Notes: generated by a model not told the origin, from the letters alone. 64,000 nt of DNA from UBA5486 sp036744795 (GCA_036744795.1 DAIOHK010000006.1:1-64000), one strand, 5' to 3'. Counted from the first letter of the stretch, positions 16,853-26,842 are shown. Program-made: numbers and translations.

Positions 16853-18646
16853 GCGCAAGGGTTCAGAAGTTTTCTTTAAAATGGTAGTTTTTATATGAAG
16901 GTCACATAACTGCTTAGAATCAACTTCGGAAGGAGCCTCGGTAAGCAAACAAGTAGCACTGGTTGTTTTGGGAAAGGCTATTACTTCCCGTAGGCTAGAA
17001 GCGCCAGCAAGGATCATCACTAAACGGTCAAGTCCGAACGCAATTCCACCATGTGGTGGAGTACCATATTCAAAGGCCTCAAGAAGAAAACCAAACTTCT
17101 CCTTAGCTTGTTCTGGTGAAAAACCTAAGGCACTGAAGACCTTTTCCTGGACAGAACGCTGATGAATACGGATGCTTCCTCCTCCCAATTCTATACCATT
17201 AATAACTAGATCATAGGAAGCGGCACGGACTTTTGTCGGTTCATGATCTAAAAGATCAATCTCATTAGCAAGTGGTGAAGTAAAAGGGTGATGGACAGCT
17301 ACAAACCGCTCTTCTTTATTGTCATATTCTAATAGCGGAAAGTTTATAACCCATAAAAAGTTGAATTGATCATCTGGAATTAAATTTAGCCGCTGGCCAA
17401 ATTCTAAACGTAATGCCCCCATCGCTGTAAGTGCTAGTTTAGGATCTTGATCAGCGATCATAATAATTAGATCACCTTCCTGGGCTCCCATTTTTTTGAT
17501 TACCGTGTTAAGCTGATCTTGAGTAAAGAATTTTGCAATTGCCGATTTTATTTTTCCTTCAGTAAGGGCTAAATAAGCAAGTCCCTTTGCTCCGTACTTC
17601 GCAGCTATCTTTGGTAATTCATCCAGCTGTTTTCGGGAATAACCACCACATCCAGGAAGATTAAGTGCTACTACTCTCCCCCCTTTAGCAACAATATTAC
17701 GAAAAACTGCAAACTCTGAATCGGCAACTAAGGAGGAAATATTAACCAATTCCAATTTAAACCTAGTATCCGGTTTGTCGCTTCCATATCTTTCCATGGC
17801 TTCTTCATAATCCATCCGTAGGAAAGGCCTGTTTAACGTAACTCCTTTTAACTCTTTAAATAGAAGAGTAATCATCTCTTCCATTAAATTTAAAATGGTT
17901 TCCCGATCGACAAAGGAGAGTTCTATATCGATCTGTGTAAACTCTGGCTGACGATCAGCTCGTAGATCTTCATCCCGGAAGCAACGGGCAATTTGAAAGT
18001 ATTTTTCCATCCCACTAACCATTAAAAGTTGCTTGAAAAGCTGTGGAGATTGAGGAAGAGCATAAAACTTCCCTGGATTTACCCTACTTGGAACCAAAAA
18101 ATCTCTGGCACCTTCCGGAGTGCTCCGAGTCAACATCGGAGTCTCAATCTCCCAAAAACCCTTTTCATCTAAAAAGTCACGAATTAATTTAGTTACACGA
18201 TGACGCAACTGAAGATTTTTTTGCATTTCAGGCCGGCGAAGGTCTAAGTACCGATAACGTAAACGAAGTGATTCTTCTACTTTAGCTTGGTCATCTATAT
18301 AGATAGGGGGAGTTTTAGCCTGGTTAAAGATGAGCAATTCTTCAGCATAAACTTCAATCTCACCGGTAGAAAGATCCGAATTAACCATATTTTCCGGTCT
18401 TTTTTCTACTCTTCCTTTTACCATTATCACAAATTCATTCCGTAGTGTTTCAGCATTCTTAAAAAGTTCTTCACCACTATCAGGATTAAAAACCACCTGT
18501 ACTAACCCGGTACGGTCTCTTAAATCAATAAATATTAGTCCTCCAAGATTTCGATGGCAGCTAACCCAACCATTAAGACAGACTGTTTTCCCGCCATCAT
18601 TCGGAGATAATTCTCCGCAATAATGCGTTCTAATCCAAGTAGACAA
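16847..18646 (-). CDS. aspS: Aspartyl-tRNA synthetase
   Basis: Class IIb synthetase of 599 residues. It has the N-terminal OB-fold anticodon-binding domain (GWVSCHRNLGGLIFIDLRDR), motif 2 FRDEDLRADRQPEFTQID, the GAD-type insertion typical of bacterial AspRS (residues about 290-420), and motif 3 GIAFGLDRLVMILAG. It starts 14 bp after hisS, and the pair probably forms one transcript. The enzyme may be discriminating or non-discriminating for tRNA-Asn; this was not resolved. Confidence 0.97.
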   Translation of the reverse strand: MSTWIRTHYCGELSPNDGGKTVCLNGWVSCHRNLGGLIFIDLRDRTGLVQVVFNPDSGEELFKNAETLRNEFVIMVKGRVEKRPENMVNSDLSTGEIEVYAEELLIFNQAKTPPIYIDDQAKVEESLRLRYRYLDLRRPEMQKNLQLRHRVTKLIRDFLDEKGFWEIETPMLTRSTPEGARDFLVPSRVNPGKFYALPQSPQLFKQLLMVSGMEKYFQIARCFRDEDLRADRQPEFTQIDIELSFVDRETILNLMEEMITLLFKELKGVTLNRPFLRMDYEEAMERYGSDKPDTRFKLELVNISSLVADSEFAVFRNIVAKGGRVVALNLPGCGGYSRKQLDELPKIAAKYGAKGLAYLALTEGKIKSAIAKFFTQDQLNTVIKKMGAQEGDLIIMIADQDPKLALTAMGALRLEFGQRLNLIPDDQFNFLWVINFPLLEYDNKEERFVAVHHPFTSPLANEIDLLDHEPTKVRAASYDLVINGIELGGGSIRIHQRSVQEKVFSALGFSPEQAKEKFGFLLEAFEYGTPPHGGIAFGLDRLVMILAGASSLREVIAFPKTTSATCLLTEAPSEVDSKQLCDLHIKTTILKKTSEPLRE

Positions 18647-18659
18647 GGATAATCCTCCC

Positions 18660-19946
18660 TTACTGGTTAATTACTCCCTGTGGAGAAATTAATTTAGAAA
18701 TTTGGTCAATAATATCCGTAAAATTCACCCTAGTTTGTTGACCATCATTCATGTTTTTAATAGTAACTTGACGATCTTTCCATTCATCTTCGCCAATAAT
18801 TAAACATAAGAGGGCACCCGATTTATTGGCTGCCTTCATTTGAGCTTTAATACTCTTGACCGTAAATCCTAGCTCAACTTTGAAACCAGACCTGCGTAAG
18901 TTAGTAGCAATCTTAAAGCCGATATTAGAAAGCTCCTTAGTTAAAGAGATTATATATACTTGGGGTGCTTTAGAGCAAACTGGCAGTTTTCCACTTTGTT
19001 GAAGGGTAGTATATAAACGTTCCATGCCAGAAGCAAAACCCACCCCTGGAACAGCAGGTCCTCCACATTCTTCAACTAACCCATCATAGCGTCCCCCACC
19101 ACAAATAGCATTTTGGGCTCCAAGATCGGTATTAACAACCTCAAATACAGTTCTGGTGTAATAATCTAAACCCCTAACTAGTCTAGGTTTAATCTCATAT
19201 TTGACATTGGCTTGATCGAGTAAGCTTGTAACTTGTATAAAATGTTCTTTACAGGCCTGACAAAGGAAATCATGAATTAAAGGAGTTTCGGCAGTAACTT
19301 TTTGACAGGAACTATTTTTACAGTCCAATAACCGAAGAGGGTTTCTTTCCAAACGACGGAGGCAACTAGGGCATAACTGAGAAGAAGAAGCCTGTAGAGA
19401 AGTGATTAATGCTTTCTTATATTCTTCACGACATTCCGGGCATCCAACAGAGTTTAAATAGATTTCAAGTTCAGTTAAACCGAGATGCTGATACAAGTCA
19501 TGAGCCAGCAAAATAACCTCCGCATCAGCAAGCGGAGTTTCCTCTCCTATAAGTTCAACTCCAAATTGGTGAAATTGACGAAACCTTCCAGCCTGTGGCC
19601 TTTCTTGTCTAAACATCGGTCCTAAATAAAATAGCTTGGTTGTTCCTCCCTGACCATGTAGTTTATGTTGAATGTAGGCTCGTACTACTGGAGCAGTTCC
19701 TTCTGGCCGAAGTGTAATACTTCTACCACCTTTATCTGAAAAAGTATACATTTCTTTTTCTACAATATCAGTGGTCTCCCCAATACCACGAAGAAATAAC
19801 TCCGTATGTTCGAAAATCGGAGTACGGATTTCACCATAACCGTATAAAAGAAACACCTCACGGATATTAACCTCCATCCATTGCCAAGTTAAGGCATCCT
19901 GAGGCAGGATATCATAAGTACCACGCGGTGCAGTAGTCAATTTCAT
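18660..19946 (-). CDS. hisS: Histidyl-tRNA synthetase
   Basis: Class IIa synthetase, 428 residues from ATG 19946, which follows AGGAAGAGGG. Motifs: PRGTYDILP near the start, TLRPEGTAPVVRAYI with motif 2 FRQERPQAGRFRQFHQFG, histidine motifs LVRGLDYYTRTVFE and GGGRYDGL, and a C-terminal anticodon-binding domain. An insertion with Cys pairs (CPEC, CPSC) at about 170-200 is seen in many Clostridia. No T-box was found before it; instead a hairpin stands between prsA and hisS. Confidence 0.96.
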   Translation of the reverse strand: MKLTTAPRGTYDILPQDALTWQWMEVNIREVFLLYGYGEIRTPIFEHTELFLRGIGETTDIVEKEMYTFSDKGGRSITLRPEGTAPVVRAYIQHKLHGQGGTTKLFYLGPMFRQERPQAGRFRQFHQFGVELIGEETPLADAEVILLAHDLYQHLGLTELEIYLNSVGCPECREEYKKALITSLQASSSQLCPSCLRRLERNPLRLLDCKNSSCQKVTAETPLIHDFLCQACKEHFIQVTSLLDQANVKYEIKPRLVRGLDYYTRTVFEVVNTDLGAQNAICGGGRYDGLVEECGGPAVPGVGFASGMERLYTTLQQSGKLPVCSKAPQVYIISLTKELSNIGFKIATNLRRSGFKVELGFTVKSIKAQMKAANKSGALLCLIIGEDEWKDRQVTIKNMNDGQQTRVNFTDIIDQISKLISPQGVINQ

Positions 19947-19982
19947 CCCTCTTCCTATCAAATGAAATAAAGATTAAAGAAT

Positions 19983-20007
19983 GGGTGAAGGGTCACTCCC
20001 CTCACCC
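19983..20007 (-). terminator. Hairpin between the foldase gene and hisS
   Basis: On the minus strand GGGTGAGGGG-AGTGA-CCCTTCACCC is followed by ATTCTTTAATCTTT. It is a strong stem with an interrupted T tract, so it could end the foldase message or attenuate hisS-aspS. Confidence 0.6.
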
Positions 20008-20033
20008 ACCTTGTTCCAAAATCGACCCTTTAA

Positions 20034-21551
20034 TTATTTTTCCGACGGAGTTTCTGTAATACCCTCTTGATTATGAGTCTCGATCTTATCTTGTTCCTCC
20101 TGAAGTAGTTTATTAAACTCTTCTTGTTCTTTATCAATTCTTGCTTGAATTACAGTTATCTTATCCTCTAAGGCTTTAGCTTCTTCCGTAAATTCAAATT
20201 CATGCATCTTAGCTAGTACCTGTTTAAGAAGGTAAACCTCATCTCCAGCCTTCTCCTCCGCACTTAACAGTGCTTCTTTGGCTTGGTTCTGGTCTTCTTT
20301 AGCTTTATAGATTTCCGCCTTAGCTAGATACACCTGATAATCATCTTTTAAACCTTCCGGCAGCCGTAGGAAAACATCTAAAGCAGCATCATGGTTATTG
20401 GCTTGTTTGTATGCTTCTGCTAGCGAAAGGAAAGTTTTTAAATCTTTTTTATATCTTTTATCTTTCAATGCCTTTTCATAAGCAAGAGCAGCTTCATTCC
20501 ATTTTTCTTTTAATTGTAGATGATAACCCAGAAGCATAGGATCAAGAATCTCAACAGTGGCTGTTTTCTCCCGTTGTTCTTTTAACCAATCCACTTTCTT
20601 TTCGCTCTGAAACTTACGAGATAGTATTTCATCATGAACCTTTATTTTTTCTTGTTCCCACTCTTCTCCTTCGGCTAGTTTTTTATCAATAACTTTGATT
20701 AGATGGTAACCAAATTGAGTCTTAACTGGAGCACTAAACTCACCGGTATCCAATTTTAAAGCAGCTTCTATAAATTCAGGAACAAAAGCACTTTTATAAT
20801 AGGCAATATTAGCATTTCCTAGGTGTCCACCTTGTTCTTTATTACTGAGATCATCTGAGTGTTCTTTAGCTAAAGTCTCAAAATCCTCTCCTGCTTTAAG
20901 TTTCTTAAATATATCTTCGGCTTTTTTAAAAGCTTCCCGTTCTGAAAGGGGATTTTCTTTTACCAAAGAACTGGTTGCAATTAAAATATGGGCAAGATCA
21001 ATCTGCTCATAAGCCTCTACTACTTCTTCTTCAGTGACTTCAATTTTTTCTTCTTTACCCAATTCGATATATAATTTTTGTTCCGCAAGAATCTCCTGGA
21101 GAATCTCCTTGAGTTCTTTGAGATTTCTAGTTCCGGCTTGTTTTATCAGCATCTGCATTTCTTCTTCAGTATCGATCTGATTATAAATTTTAATTTTCGT
21201 TAATAAATCATCAATTTCTTGATTGGATACTGCAATTTTTCTGGCTTTAATAGCCTGCTTTATTAATTCTTGATCAATCAGGTATTCCATGGTTCTTTCT
21301 TTCATTTCTTCTTCACTCATGGAAGTACTGAACTGTTGTAGAAAACGATTATAAATATCATTAAACTCATTATCCCTAATTTTTATCCCATTTACTCGAA
21401 CAGAAGGTCCTTTATAGAGATCACTATCATCTGCACCACCAAATCGCGGGAAAGCATAGAAAAGGCCTATACACATCGCTAAAACCAAAATAATAACAAC
21501 CGGTTTTAACAGTGATTCCGATAACCGGCGAATATTCATTAAACCAGCCAA
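20034..21551 (-). CDS. SurA/PrsA-type peptidyl-prolyl isomerase with C-terminal helical repeats
   Basis: Membrane-anchored extracytoplasmic foldase of 505 residues. An N-terminal membrane segment (about 15-35) is followed by a SurA-N-like helical region (VNGIKIRDNEFNDIYNRF) and a parvulin domain at about 190-290 (DLAHILIATS, AKEHSDD, GGHLGNANI, FGYHLIKVID). Residues 340-480 look like TPR helices (LGYHLQLKEKWNEAALAYEKAL). There is no clear lipobox, so it is probably anchored by the helix and not by lipid. Start TTG 21551, 7 bases after AAGGAGG. Helps fold exported proteins. Confidence 0.87.
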   Translation of the reverse strand: MAGLMNIRRLSESLLKPVVIILVLAMCIGLFYAFPRFGGADDSDLYKGPSVRVNGIKIRDNEFNDIYNRFLQQFSTSMSEEEMKERTMEYLIDQELIKQAIKARKIAVSNQEIDDLLTKIKIYNQIDTEEEMQMLIKQAGTRNLKELKEILQEILAEQKLYIELGKEEKIEVTEEEVVEAYEQIDLAHILIATSSLVKENPLSEREAFKKAEDIFKKLKAGEDFETLAKEHSDDLSNKEQGGHLGNANIAYYKSAFVPEFIEAALKLDTGEFSAPVKTQFGYHLIKVIDKKLAEGEEWEQEKIKVHDEILSRKFQSEKKVDWLKEQREKTATVEILDPMLLGYHLQLKEKWNEAALAYEKALKDKRYKKDLKTFLSLAEAYKQANNHDAALDVFLRLPEGLKDDYQVYLAKAEIYKAKEDQNQAKEALLSAEEKAGDEVYLLKQVLAKMHEFEFTEEAKALEDKITVIQARIDKEQEEFNKLLQEEQDKIETHNQEGITETPSEK

Positions 21552-21584
21552 ATAAATTCCTCCTTAAATTGTTTGTTTTTACAT

Positions 21585-21694
21585 TTGAGGAAATTGCATA
21601 ATTACCGTAAGGCTTTATTTAACCACAATATAGTTCAAAGTAATAAATATTTTGTAGTTAAAATCTTAAATTAATAAATTATGCAGCTCCTTAA
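21585..21694. repeat. Family A element, short whole copy (A3)
   Basis: Left end GAGGAAATTGCATAATTACC then TTTAACCACAATATAGTT; right end reverse-complemented AAGGAGCTGCATAATTTATT then TTAACTACAAAATATT. About 110 bp with little between the arms, so it is almost one long hairpin. It sits upstream of the foldase gene. A weak stem GGAAAC/GTTTCC near 21725-21742 may end hemZ. Confidence 0.78.
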
Positions 21695-21773
21695 TTTGGT
21701 AGCCAAAAAATATTTGCACAAAAAGGAAACAATCAGTTTCTTCTCCCTATTGTACCTAAAGCTTTTTCTGTTG

Positions 21774-23249
21774 TCAATCAACACTCCATAGTAGCTTATT
21801 TACTTTTTCCTCCACCAATTCCTTAATCCTCCCCTGATAGGTAGCTGGGCATTTGGGATTCGGAGAGCGTTCTACTTTATGAGTCAAAGGATTGTACCAT
21901 TTTGTCATACCTCCACCACCTAAACCTAATACCGTAGATCGTTCCTCCATCATTTGAATATTGTAGATTCCTTCCCATCCTTTAAGCGTATATCCAACGT
22001 TTTCTTGCCCCGCAATGATTCTTCTTTGCCGATAAAGATAATAAGGGTAATATTCTTTAGTTTTCAATCGCGAATAAACCTGGCTTAACCATCGTGAAAC
22101 ACTTTCTTCTTCAACCTGATTCTTTACTAGAGAAAAATCCCATGATGCTGCACGTTTAGGGGCTAAAGTATGAATAGTAATATTTTTTGGCTTAAATGAT
22201 AAAATCTTTCCTAAAGTATTCTCCCAGTCTTCTACCCCCTCTCCCGGTAATCCAATGATCATATCCATATTCAAACAGGGAATTTTAACTTTATCAACCA
22301 TTTCTACAGCTTCTTCAATCTCTCTTGGAGTGTGTTTCCTTCCTATTTTCTCCAGAGTTTTTGGATTCATGGTTTGTGGATTAACACTTACCCTAGTCAC
22401 ACCAAAATCCTTTAATACCTTTAGTTTTTCAAAATCTAAAGTATCAGGTCTTCCCGCCTCCACTGTAAATTCCGGGAGACCTACTAAAGGCAAGTTTCGG
22501 CTAAGATGTCCCAGGAGAGTTCTTAATTGTAAATGGTTGAGGACTGTAGGTGTTCCACCACCAATATAGATACTTGCTAAAGAATAACCTGTCTTTTGAA
22601 ATGCTTTTCCAATCTCTTCAATTTCAAAGTAAAGTGCCTCTAAAAAACCTTTAAGCAAATGAGCATGGGTTTCTAATGGATAAGAAGCAAAAGAACAATA
22701 TAAACATTTTGTCGGACAAAAGGGAATACCAATATAGATACTTAGTTTTTTGCCGGTAGGTTCCAACCACGGTCTTTGGACTTCTCCCACCTCAGTCAAG
22801 AGTAAAACTTTTTCGGGTGAAAGTAAATAGTGTTCTTTCAATTTTCGTTTTATTTCATCAGTACTATATCCCTGGTCCCTAAGATAATGGTAGATTTTAC
22901 TAGGACGTACACCAGTAAGAATTCCCCATGGTGGTCTTTTCCAACCAATTTTCGAGATAATTTCTAATATTCCTCGACGTACAATTTCTTTTAGTAACCG
23001 TCCCATCTCATCTGGCCCGAAGCAAAGATCGGCAAGCTTAGGATCATGAAAAAATATTTCCGCCTTTTGTAAACCATTTATCTTACCTTGACAGGTTACA
23101 GCCTTACCATCGAATTTAACTCGGATCTCTATTTGATAATCAGCATCTTTAGTATTAAAAAATTCAGCCGCAGGATCTACAACTGCAACCATATTTTCCA
23201 TATTTTTTTGATTCCTCGGCAGATTACAAGTAAGGTAATATGAAGCCAT
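21774..23249 (-). CDS. hemZ: HemZ-type radical SAM coproporphyrinogen III oxidase-like protein
   Basis: Radical SAM enzyme of 491 residues. The cluster motif CxxxCxxC is seen in PFCPTKCLYCSFASYP at about residue 180, followed by YIGGGTPTVLN and MIIGLPGEGVEDW as in the HemN/HemZ group. Residues 1-160 match the extra N-terminal domain of HemZ. The name comes from B. subtilis; the reaction of HemZ is not settled, and other oxidation or tRNA-related functions have been considered. The ATG follows the stop of the metallo-hydrolase gene with no gap, with GGTGGGGG as ribosome site, so the two are coupled. Confidence 0.9.
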   Translation of the reverse strand: MASYYLTCNLPRNQKNMENMVAVVDPAAEFFNTKDADYQIEIRVKFDGKAVTCQGKINGLQKAEIFFHDPKLADLCFGPDEMGRLLKEIVRRGILEIISKIGWKRPPWGILTGVRPSKIYHYLRDQGYSTDEIKRKLKEHYLLSPEKVLLLTEVGEVQRPWLEPTGKKLSIYIGIPFCPTKCLYCSFASYPLETHAHLLKGFLEALYFEIEEIGKAFQKTGYSLASIYIGGGTPTVLNHLQLRTLLGHLSRNLPLVGLPEFTVEAGRPDTLDFEKLKVLKDFGVTRVSVNPQTMNPKTLEKIGRKHTPREIEEAVEMVDKVKIPCLNMDMIIGLPGEGVEDWENTLGKILSFKPKNITIHTLAPKRAASWDFSLVKNQVEEESVSRWLSQVYSRLKTKEYYPYYLYRQRRIIAGQENVGYTLKGWEGIYNIQMMEERSTVLGLGGGGMTKWYNPLTHKVERSPNPKCPATYQGRIKELVEEKVNKLLWSVD

Positions 23250-23879
23250 TTAATCCCCCACCATATTCTTTAAAAAAGGATTGAAATATTTTTCTTTCCC
23301 TAATATAGTTTTCATTCCATGACCGGGAAAAAGCCTAGTCTCATCAGCAAATTGTAGTAAAGTTTTAAGGCTGCGACTTAAAAGTTCTTGATCGCCCCCA
23401 GGAAAGTCAGTCCTACCAATGCTTCCAGCAAAAATAGTATCCCCAGTAAAGATTAGCCCGGGCCCAACCAGAAAGATCCCTCCCGCAGTATGTCCCGGGG
23501 TATGGATAACCCTAAGCATTTTAGATCCCAAACACAAAACATCACCATCTTCCAGTAGAGTATCGGCTTGAATTATCAATTCCTTACCAAAAAAAGAAGA
23601 GAGGTTAAGTGTTGGGTTACTTAACATAGCAGCGTCTGCGGAATGAATTAGCACTAAAGCTTTTGTTGCCGTCCGGAGTTTACTTACCCCTAAAAAGTGA
23701 TCGCAGTGTCCATGGGTAAGAAGAATCTGATTCAGCTTAAGCTTTTCTTCCCTTATCACTTTAATTATCTCCCCGATTGACTCACCAGGATCTATACAAA
23801 TAGCCTCTAAAGTTTCTTCATCCCATAAAAGGTATGTGTTAACTGCCAAATCACCAAGGGTAAACTGCTGTAAACGCAT
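23250..23879 (-). CDS. Metallo-beta-lactamase-fold hydrolase (YqgX/GloB-like)
   Basis: Glyoxalase II-like hydrolase of 209 residues. The metal site THGHCDH (His56, His58, Asp60, His61) is complete, with further ligands in HTPGHTAGG, FTGDTIF and PGHG. Small stand-alone members of this type hydrolyse thioesters, such as S-lactoyl or bacillithiol adducts, but this has not been shown here. It often neighbours hemZ and hisS in Bacillota, as it does here. Confidence 0.88.
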   Translation of the reverse strand: MRLQQFTLGDLAVNTYLLWDEETLEAICIDPGESIGEIIKVIREEKLKLNQILLTHGHCDHFLGVSKLRTATKALVLIHSADAAMLSNPTLNLSSFFGKELIIQADTLLEDGDVLCLGSKMLRVIHTPGHTAGGIFLVGPGLIFTGDTIFAGSIGRTDFPGGDQELLSRSLKTLLQFADETRLFPGHGMKTILGKEKYFNPFLKNMVGD

Positions 23880-23930
23880 AATAATAAACTCCTTTAGACA
23901 CTTTCTTTTAAGTCAAAATTCAATACCTAG

Positions 23931-23966
23931 CTCAAATTGCATAATTACCTCTGAACCAGAAAACAA
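23931..23966. repeat. Family A element, single end (A4)
   Basis: CTCAAATTGCATAATTACCT and CTGAACC form a left end; no second end is seen before the signal peptidase gene. Confidence 0.55.
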
Positions 23967-24059
23967 CTTCTGACCCGGCAAAAATTCAAACTTGAATCTA
24001 TGCAGGTACCCAACTTGCTAAGATGGAAAAATACCAGAAAGAGAATAATCTATGAGAAA

Positions 24060-24629
24060 TTACCGAATTACTTCCATACGTTTTAGTGGCCAGAAACGCC
24101 AGAAGGCACGCCCAACTATATTTTTTCTTGGAACAAACCCCCAATAATGACTATCCCAACTTTGGTTTCTATTGTCACCTAGAACAAGGTATTCTCCATC
24201 CGGAATCGTAACTGGACCGTATTCATAAATAGGACGGCGATCCGAGGTAATATAATCTTCTTCCAAAGGTACCCCATTAATAAAAACCGTCCCTTCTTTT
24301 ATTTCTATAATCTCTCCAGGTAAACCAATAATACGTTTAATAAAATCATTAAGGGAAACCGGGCGCTCCCCTCTACGAATTTTTTCTTCATTAGCCAAAT
24401 TATTAGCTGTTGCGGTTGGGTGAAAGACAACTATATCACCCCGCCGGGGCTCACGAAATCGATAAGAAACTTTCTCTACTAAAAAACGGTCCCATTCAAT
24501 TATTGTCGGACGCATAGAAGGACTAGGTACATATCTAGCTTCTACAATAAATGCTCTTAAAACAAGGAATAATAATAGGGCAGGTATAATAACCTCTAAA
24601 ATCTCCCGAACTATTTTTTTGAATTCCAT
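24060..24629 (-). CDS. lepB: Type I signal peptidase
   Basis: Ser/Lys protease that removes signal peptides of exported proteins. One N-terminal membrane segment (about 10-30) is followed by box B with Ser38 in PSPSMRPT, and the general-base Lys98 in DFIKRIIGLPGE; box E GDNRNQSWDSHYWG is near the end. 189 residues is the usual length of the SipS type. The gene stands alone between repeat A4 and the HU gene. Confidence 0.95.
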   Translation of the reverse strand: MEFKKIVREILEVIIPALLLFLVLRAFIVEARYVPSPSMRPTIIEWDRFLVEKVSYRFREPRRGDIVVFHPTATANNLANEEKIRRGERPVSLNDFIKRIIGLPGEIIEIKEGTVFINGVPLEEDYITSDRRPIYEYGPVTIPDGEYLVLGDNRNQSWDSHYWGFVPRKNIVGRAFWRFWPLKRMEVIR

Positions 24630-24723
24630 CTATTTATCTCCTCCAAGGTTGTAAAAATCTCTATTTATAGGAAACGAAAAAACATATATTCAGTTCCATG
24701 TTATTTTCAAAAATAAAAAGGAT

Positions 24724-24750
24724 AAAAGCCCCCCTAAACGGGAGGCCTTT
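24724..24750 (-). terminator. Terminator after hup
   Basis: Minus strand AAAGGCCTCCC-GTTTA-GGGGGGCTTTT, an 11-bp stem with G-U pairs, followed by a T-rich tail. Confidence 0.75.
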
Positions 24751-24825
24751 GTTTTTAAGTACAATAATTAGGATCGATACTTCACCGGAAGAATACTAAG
24801 AATTTATCCGGGTTATTATCCAAAA

Positions 24826-25101
24826 CTACTTGTCAACTGCCTCTTTTAAAGCTTTACCCGGTTTAAAGACCGGTACTTTTCGGGCTTTAATTTCTATTAC
24901 AGCTCCAGTTTGAGGATTACGTCCAGTGCGAGCACTTCTCTCTCTTACTTCAAAACTACCAAAACCAACTAATTGTACTTTTTCCCCATTGCTTAGTGCT
25001 TCAGTCATTGCAGAAAGAACAGCATCTACGGCTTTACCGGAATCTTTTTTTGTCAAACCGCTTTTCTCAGCTACACTATCAATTAATTCTGTTTTTGTCA
25101 T
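24826..25101 (-). CDS. hup: DNA-binding protein HU
   Basis: Histone-like dimeric protein, 91 residues from ATG 25101. GGAAGGAGGTGA precedes this ATG, so an in-frame ATG 36 bases upstream is not used. Signature GFGSFEVRERSARTGRNPQTG lies at 46-66, and the end KPGKALKEAV is typical. Single gene, probably highly expressed. It lies just upstream of the signal peptidase gene and downstream of spoIVA, with terminators on both sides. Confidence 0.96.
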   Translation of the reverse strand: MTKTELIDSVAEKSGLTKKDSGKAVDAVLSAMTEALSNGEKVQLVGFGSFEVRERSARTGRNPQTGAVIEIKARKVPVFKPGKALKEAVDK

Positions 25102-25289
25102 CAACGTCACCTCCTTCCGGTGCATGACATAGCGCATTATGGAAACTATCTATCTATAGTTACCATGTAAATTGCCATTTATCTATTCTAGATAATTCCC
25201 CTTTCTCCTTCTGTCTAAACAAAAAAATTCACTTTAATTCAGCAACCATCAACTTTTACCCTATATTTTAAGTAAAAAAGAAAAAAATA

Positions 25290-25313
25290 AAAGCCGTGAT
25301 TTTACACGGCTTT
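25290..25313 (-). terminator. Terminator after spoIVA
   Basis: Minus strand AAAGCCGTG-TAAAAT-CACGGCTTT followed by TATTTTTTT. A perfect 9-bp stem. Confidence 0.85.
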
Positions 25314-25331
25314 CCCATTCTAGCTGCGATT

Positions 25332-26807
25332 TTAGATAATAATACAGATTAACCCTCCGCTTCCTTCATTCAATATTTTACTTAATGTTTCTTGCAATTT
25401 TTCTTGGGCATTCGCTGGCATTCGATGAAGTTTTGCTTGAATTCCTTCATTAACTAGTTCTTGTAGACTTTTCCCAAAAAACTCTGTTTTCCATATACCT
25501 TCAGGATTTTTCTCAAATTCTTCCGTTAAAAATTTAATAAATTCTTCGCCTTGTTTCTCCGTTCCGACTACTGGGTTAACCTCTGTATGAATCTGAGCTT
25601 TAATAAAATGGTACGAAGGTGCCGAGGCTCTAATTTTAACCCCACACCTGCTGCCCTGCTGGATTAATTGGGGCTCGTCAAATTCTATCTCTTCCATCTG
25701 AGGCATAACTAAACCATAACCAAGTTCTTTAACTTGCTGTAAGGCTACAGCTATTTTTTGGTACTCGTGTTTTATTGAAGCTAACTCCTGTATATTCCGG
25801 AGCAAATCACCATTACTTTTTAAGTCTAATCCAGTTATTTCTTGTAATACTTGGTAGAAGAGACCTTCTGGCGACTCAATATTAATGATTAAGGTACCTT
25901 TACCTAAATTGACTTTAGAAAGAATAATTTTTTCCATGTTTTCAGTCTCTCCCAAAATAGTTAGGGCTTTTTCCACATCTTTTATCTTTTCAATTTCAGC
26001 TACTGCTGCAAAAACTGCTTCTTCATAACTACTTCGCAGCCAATGTTGATGGTGAAGTTCTTCAATCCAATCAGCAAATTCCACTTGGATTTCTTGTACA
26101 GGAAACATTTCCAGGATGCTCTGGATTATACGATTAACATCAGATTGTTCCATCTGTAGACAATCCACAGCAAGTACGGGCACATTATATTTAATCCGTA
26201 ATTCTTCTACCAGTTCTTGAGTTTCTTTGTTTTGAGGATGAATAGAATTAACAAGTAAAACAAAGGGTTTACCTAAAGCTAAAAGTTCACTTACAACCCT
26301 TTCTTCCGCCAAAATATAATTTTTCCGAGGAATCTCTGTAATACTGCCATCTGTAGTTACTACCAATCCAATAGTCGAATGATCGCGGATTACTTTTTTT
26401 GTTCCCATCTCCGCAGCTACCTGAAAAGTAACAGGTGTAGAATCCCAAGGAGTAAGTACCATCCGAGGGCCTTTTTCATCCATGTAACCTCTGGCCCCTT
26501 CAACCGTGTAACCTACACAATCCACCAATCGGACTTGAAGTTCCACATTATCAATTTTCAGAGGAATTGCTTCATCCGGAATGAACTTCGGCTCTGTAGT
26601 CATAATAGTTCTTCCGGCACCACTTTGTGGCATTTCATCCTGAGCTCGTTCCCGATAAAAAGGATCTTCAATATTTGGTAAAACCATTAATTCCATAAAC
26701 CGTTTAATAAAAGTAGACTTCCCTGTCCGCACCGGCCCTACTACTCCAATATAAATGTTTCCATCCGTGCGTTCGGCGATATCTTTAAAGATATCAAACC
26801 GTTCCAT
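25332..26807 (-). CDS. spoIVA: Stage IV sporulation protein A
   Basis: ATPase that polymerises on the outer forespore membrane as the base of the spore coat. 491 residues with Walker A GPVRTGKST (Lys30), a TRAFAC GTPase-like fold, a middle domain, and the conserved C-terminal tail GGLICIII, which contacts the SpoVM-marked membrane in B. subtilis. The ATG follows GGGGGGAGGAGG. It should be under sigma-E in the mother cell; no sigma-E box was certain in the repeat-filled upstream DNA. Confidence 0.97.
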   Translation of the reverse strand: MERFDIFKDIAERTDGNIYIGVVGPVRTGKSTFIKRFMELMVLPNIEDPFYRERAQDEMPQSGAGRTIMTTEPKFIPDEAIPLKIDNVELQVRLVDCVGYTVEGARGYMDEKGPRMVLTPWDSTPVTFQVAAEMGTKKVIRDHSTIGLVVTTDGSITEIPRKNYILAEERVVSELLALGKPFVLLVNSIHPQNKETQELVEELRIKYNVPVLAVDCLQMEQSDVNRIIQSILEMFPVQEIQVEFADWIEELHHQHWLRSSYEEAVFAAVAEIEKIKDVEKALTILGETENMEKIILSKVNLGKGTLIINIESPEGLFYQVLQEITGLDLKSNGDLLRNIQELASIKHEYQKIAVALQQVKELGYGLVMPQMEEIEFDEPQLIQQGSRCGVKIRASAPSYHFIKAQIHTEVNPVVGTEKQGEEFIKFLTEEFEKNPEGIWKTEFFGKSLQELVNEGIQAKLHRMPANAQEKLQETLSKILNEGSGGLICIII

Positions 26808-26842
26808 CCTCCTCCCCCCTTTTCTTCTTCAATCCTAAGATG

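Noticed and set aside
21552..21773. T-box or other riboswitch before the prsA-hisS-aspS run
   Set aside because: No TGGTACCGCG-like T-box sequence is present; the gap is explained by a family A element.
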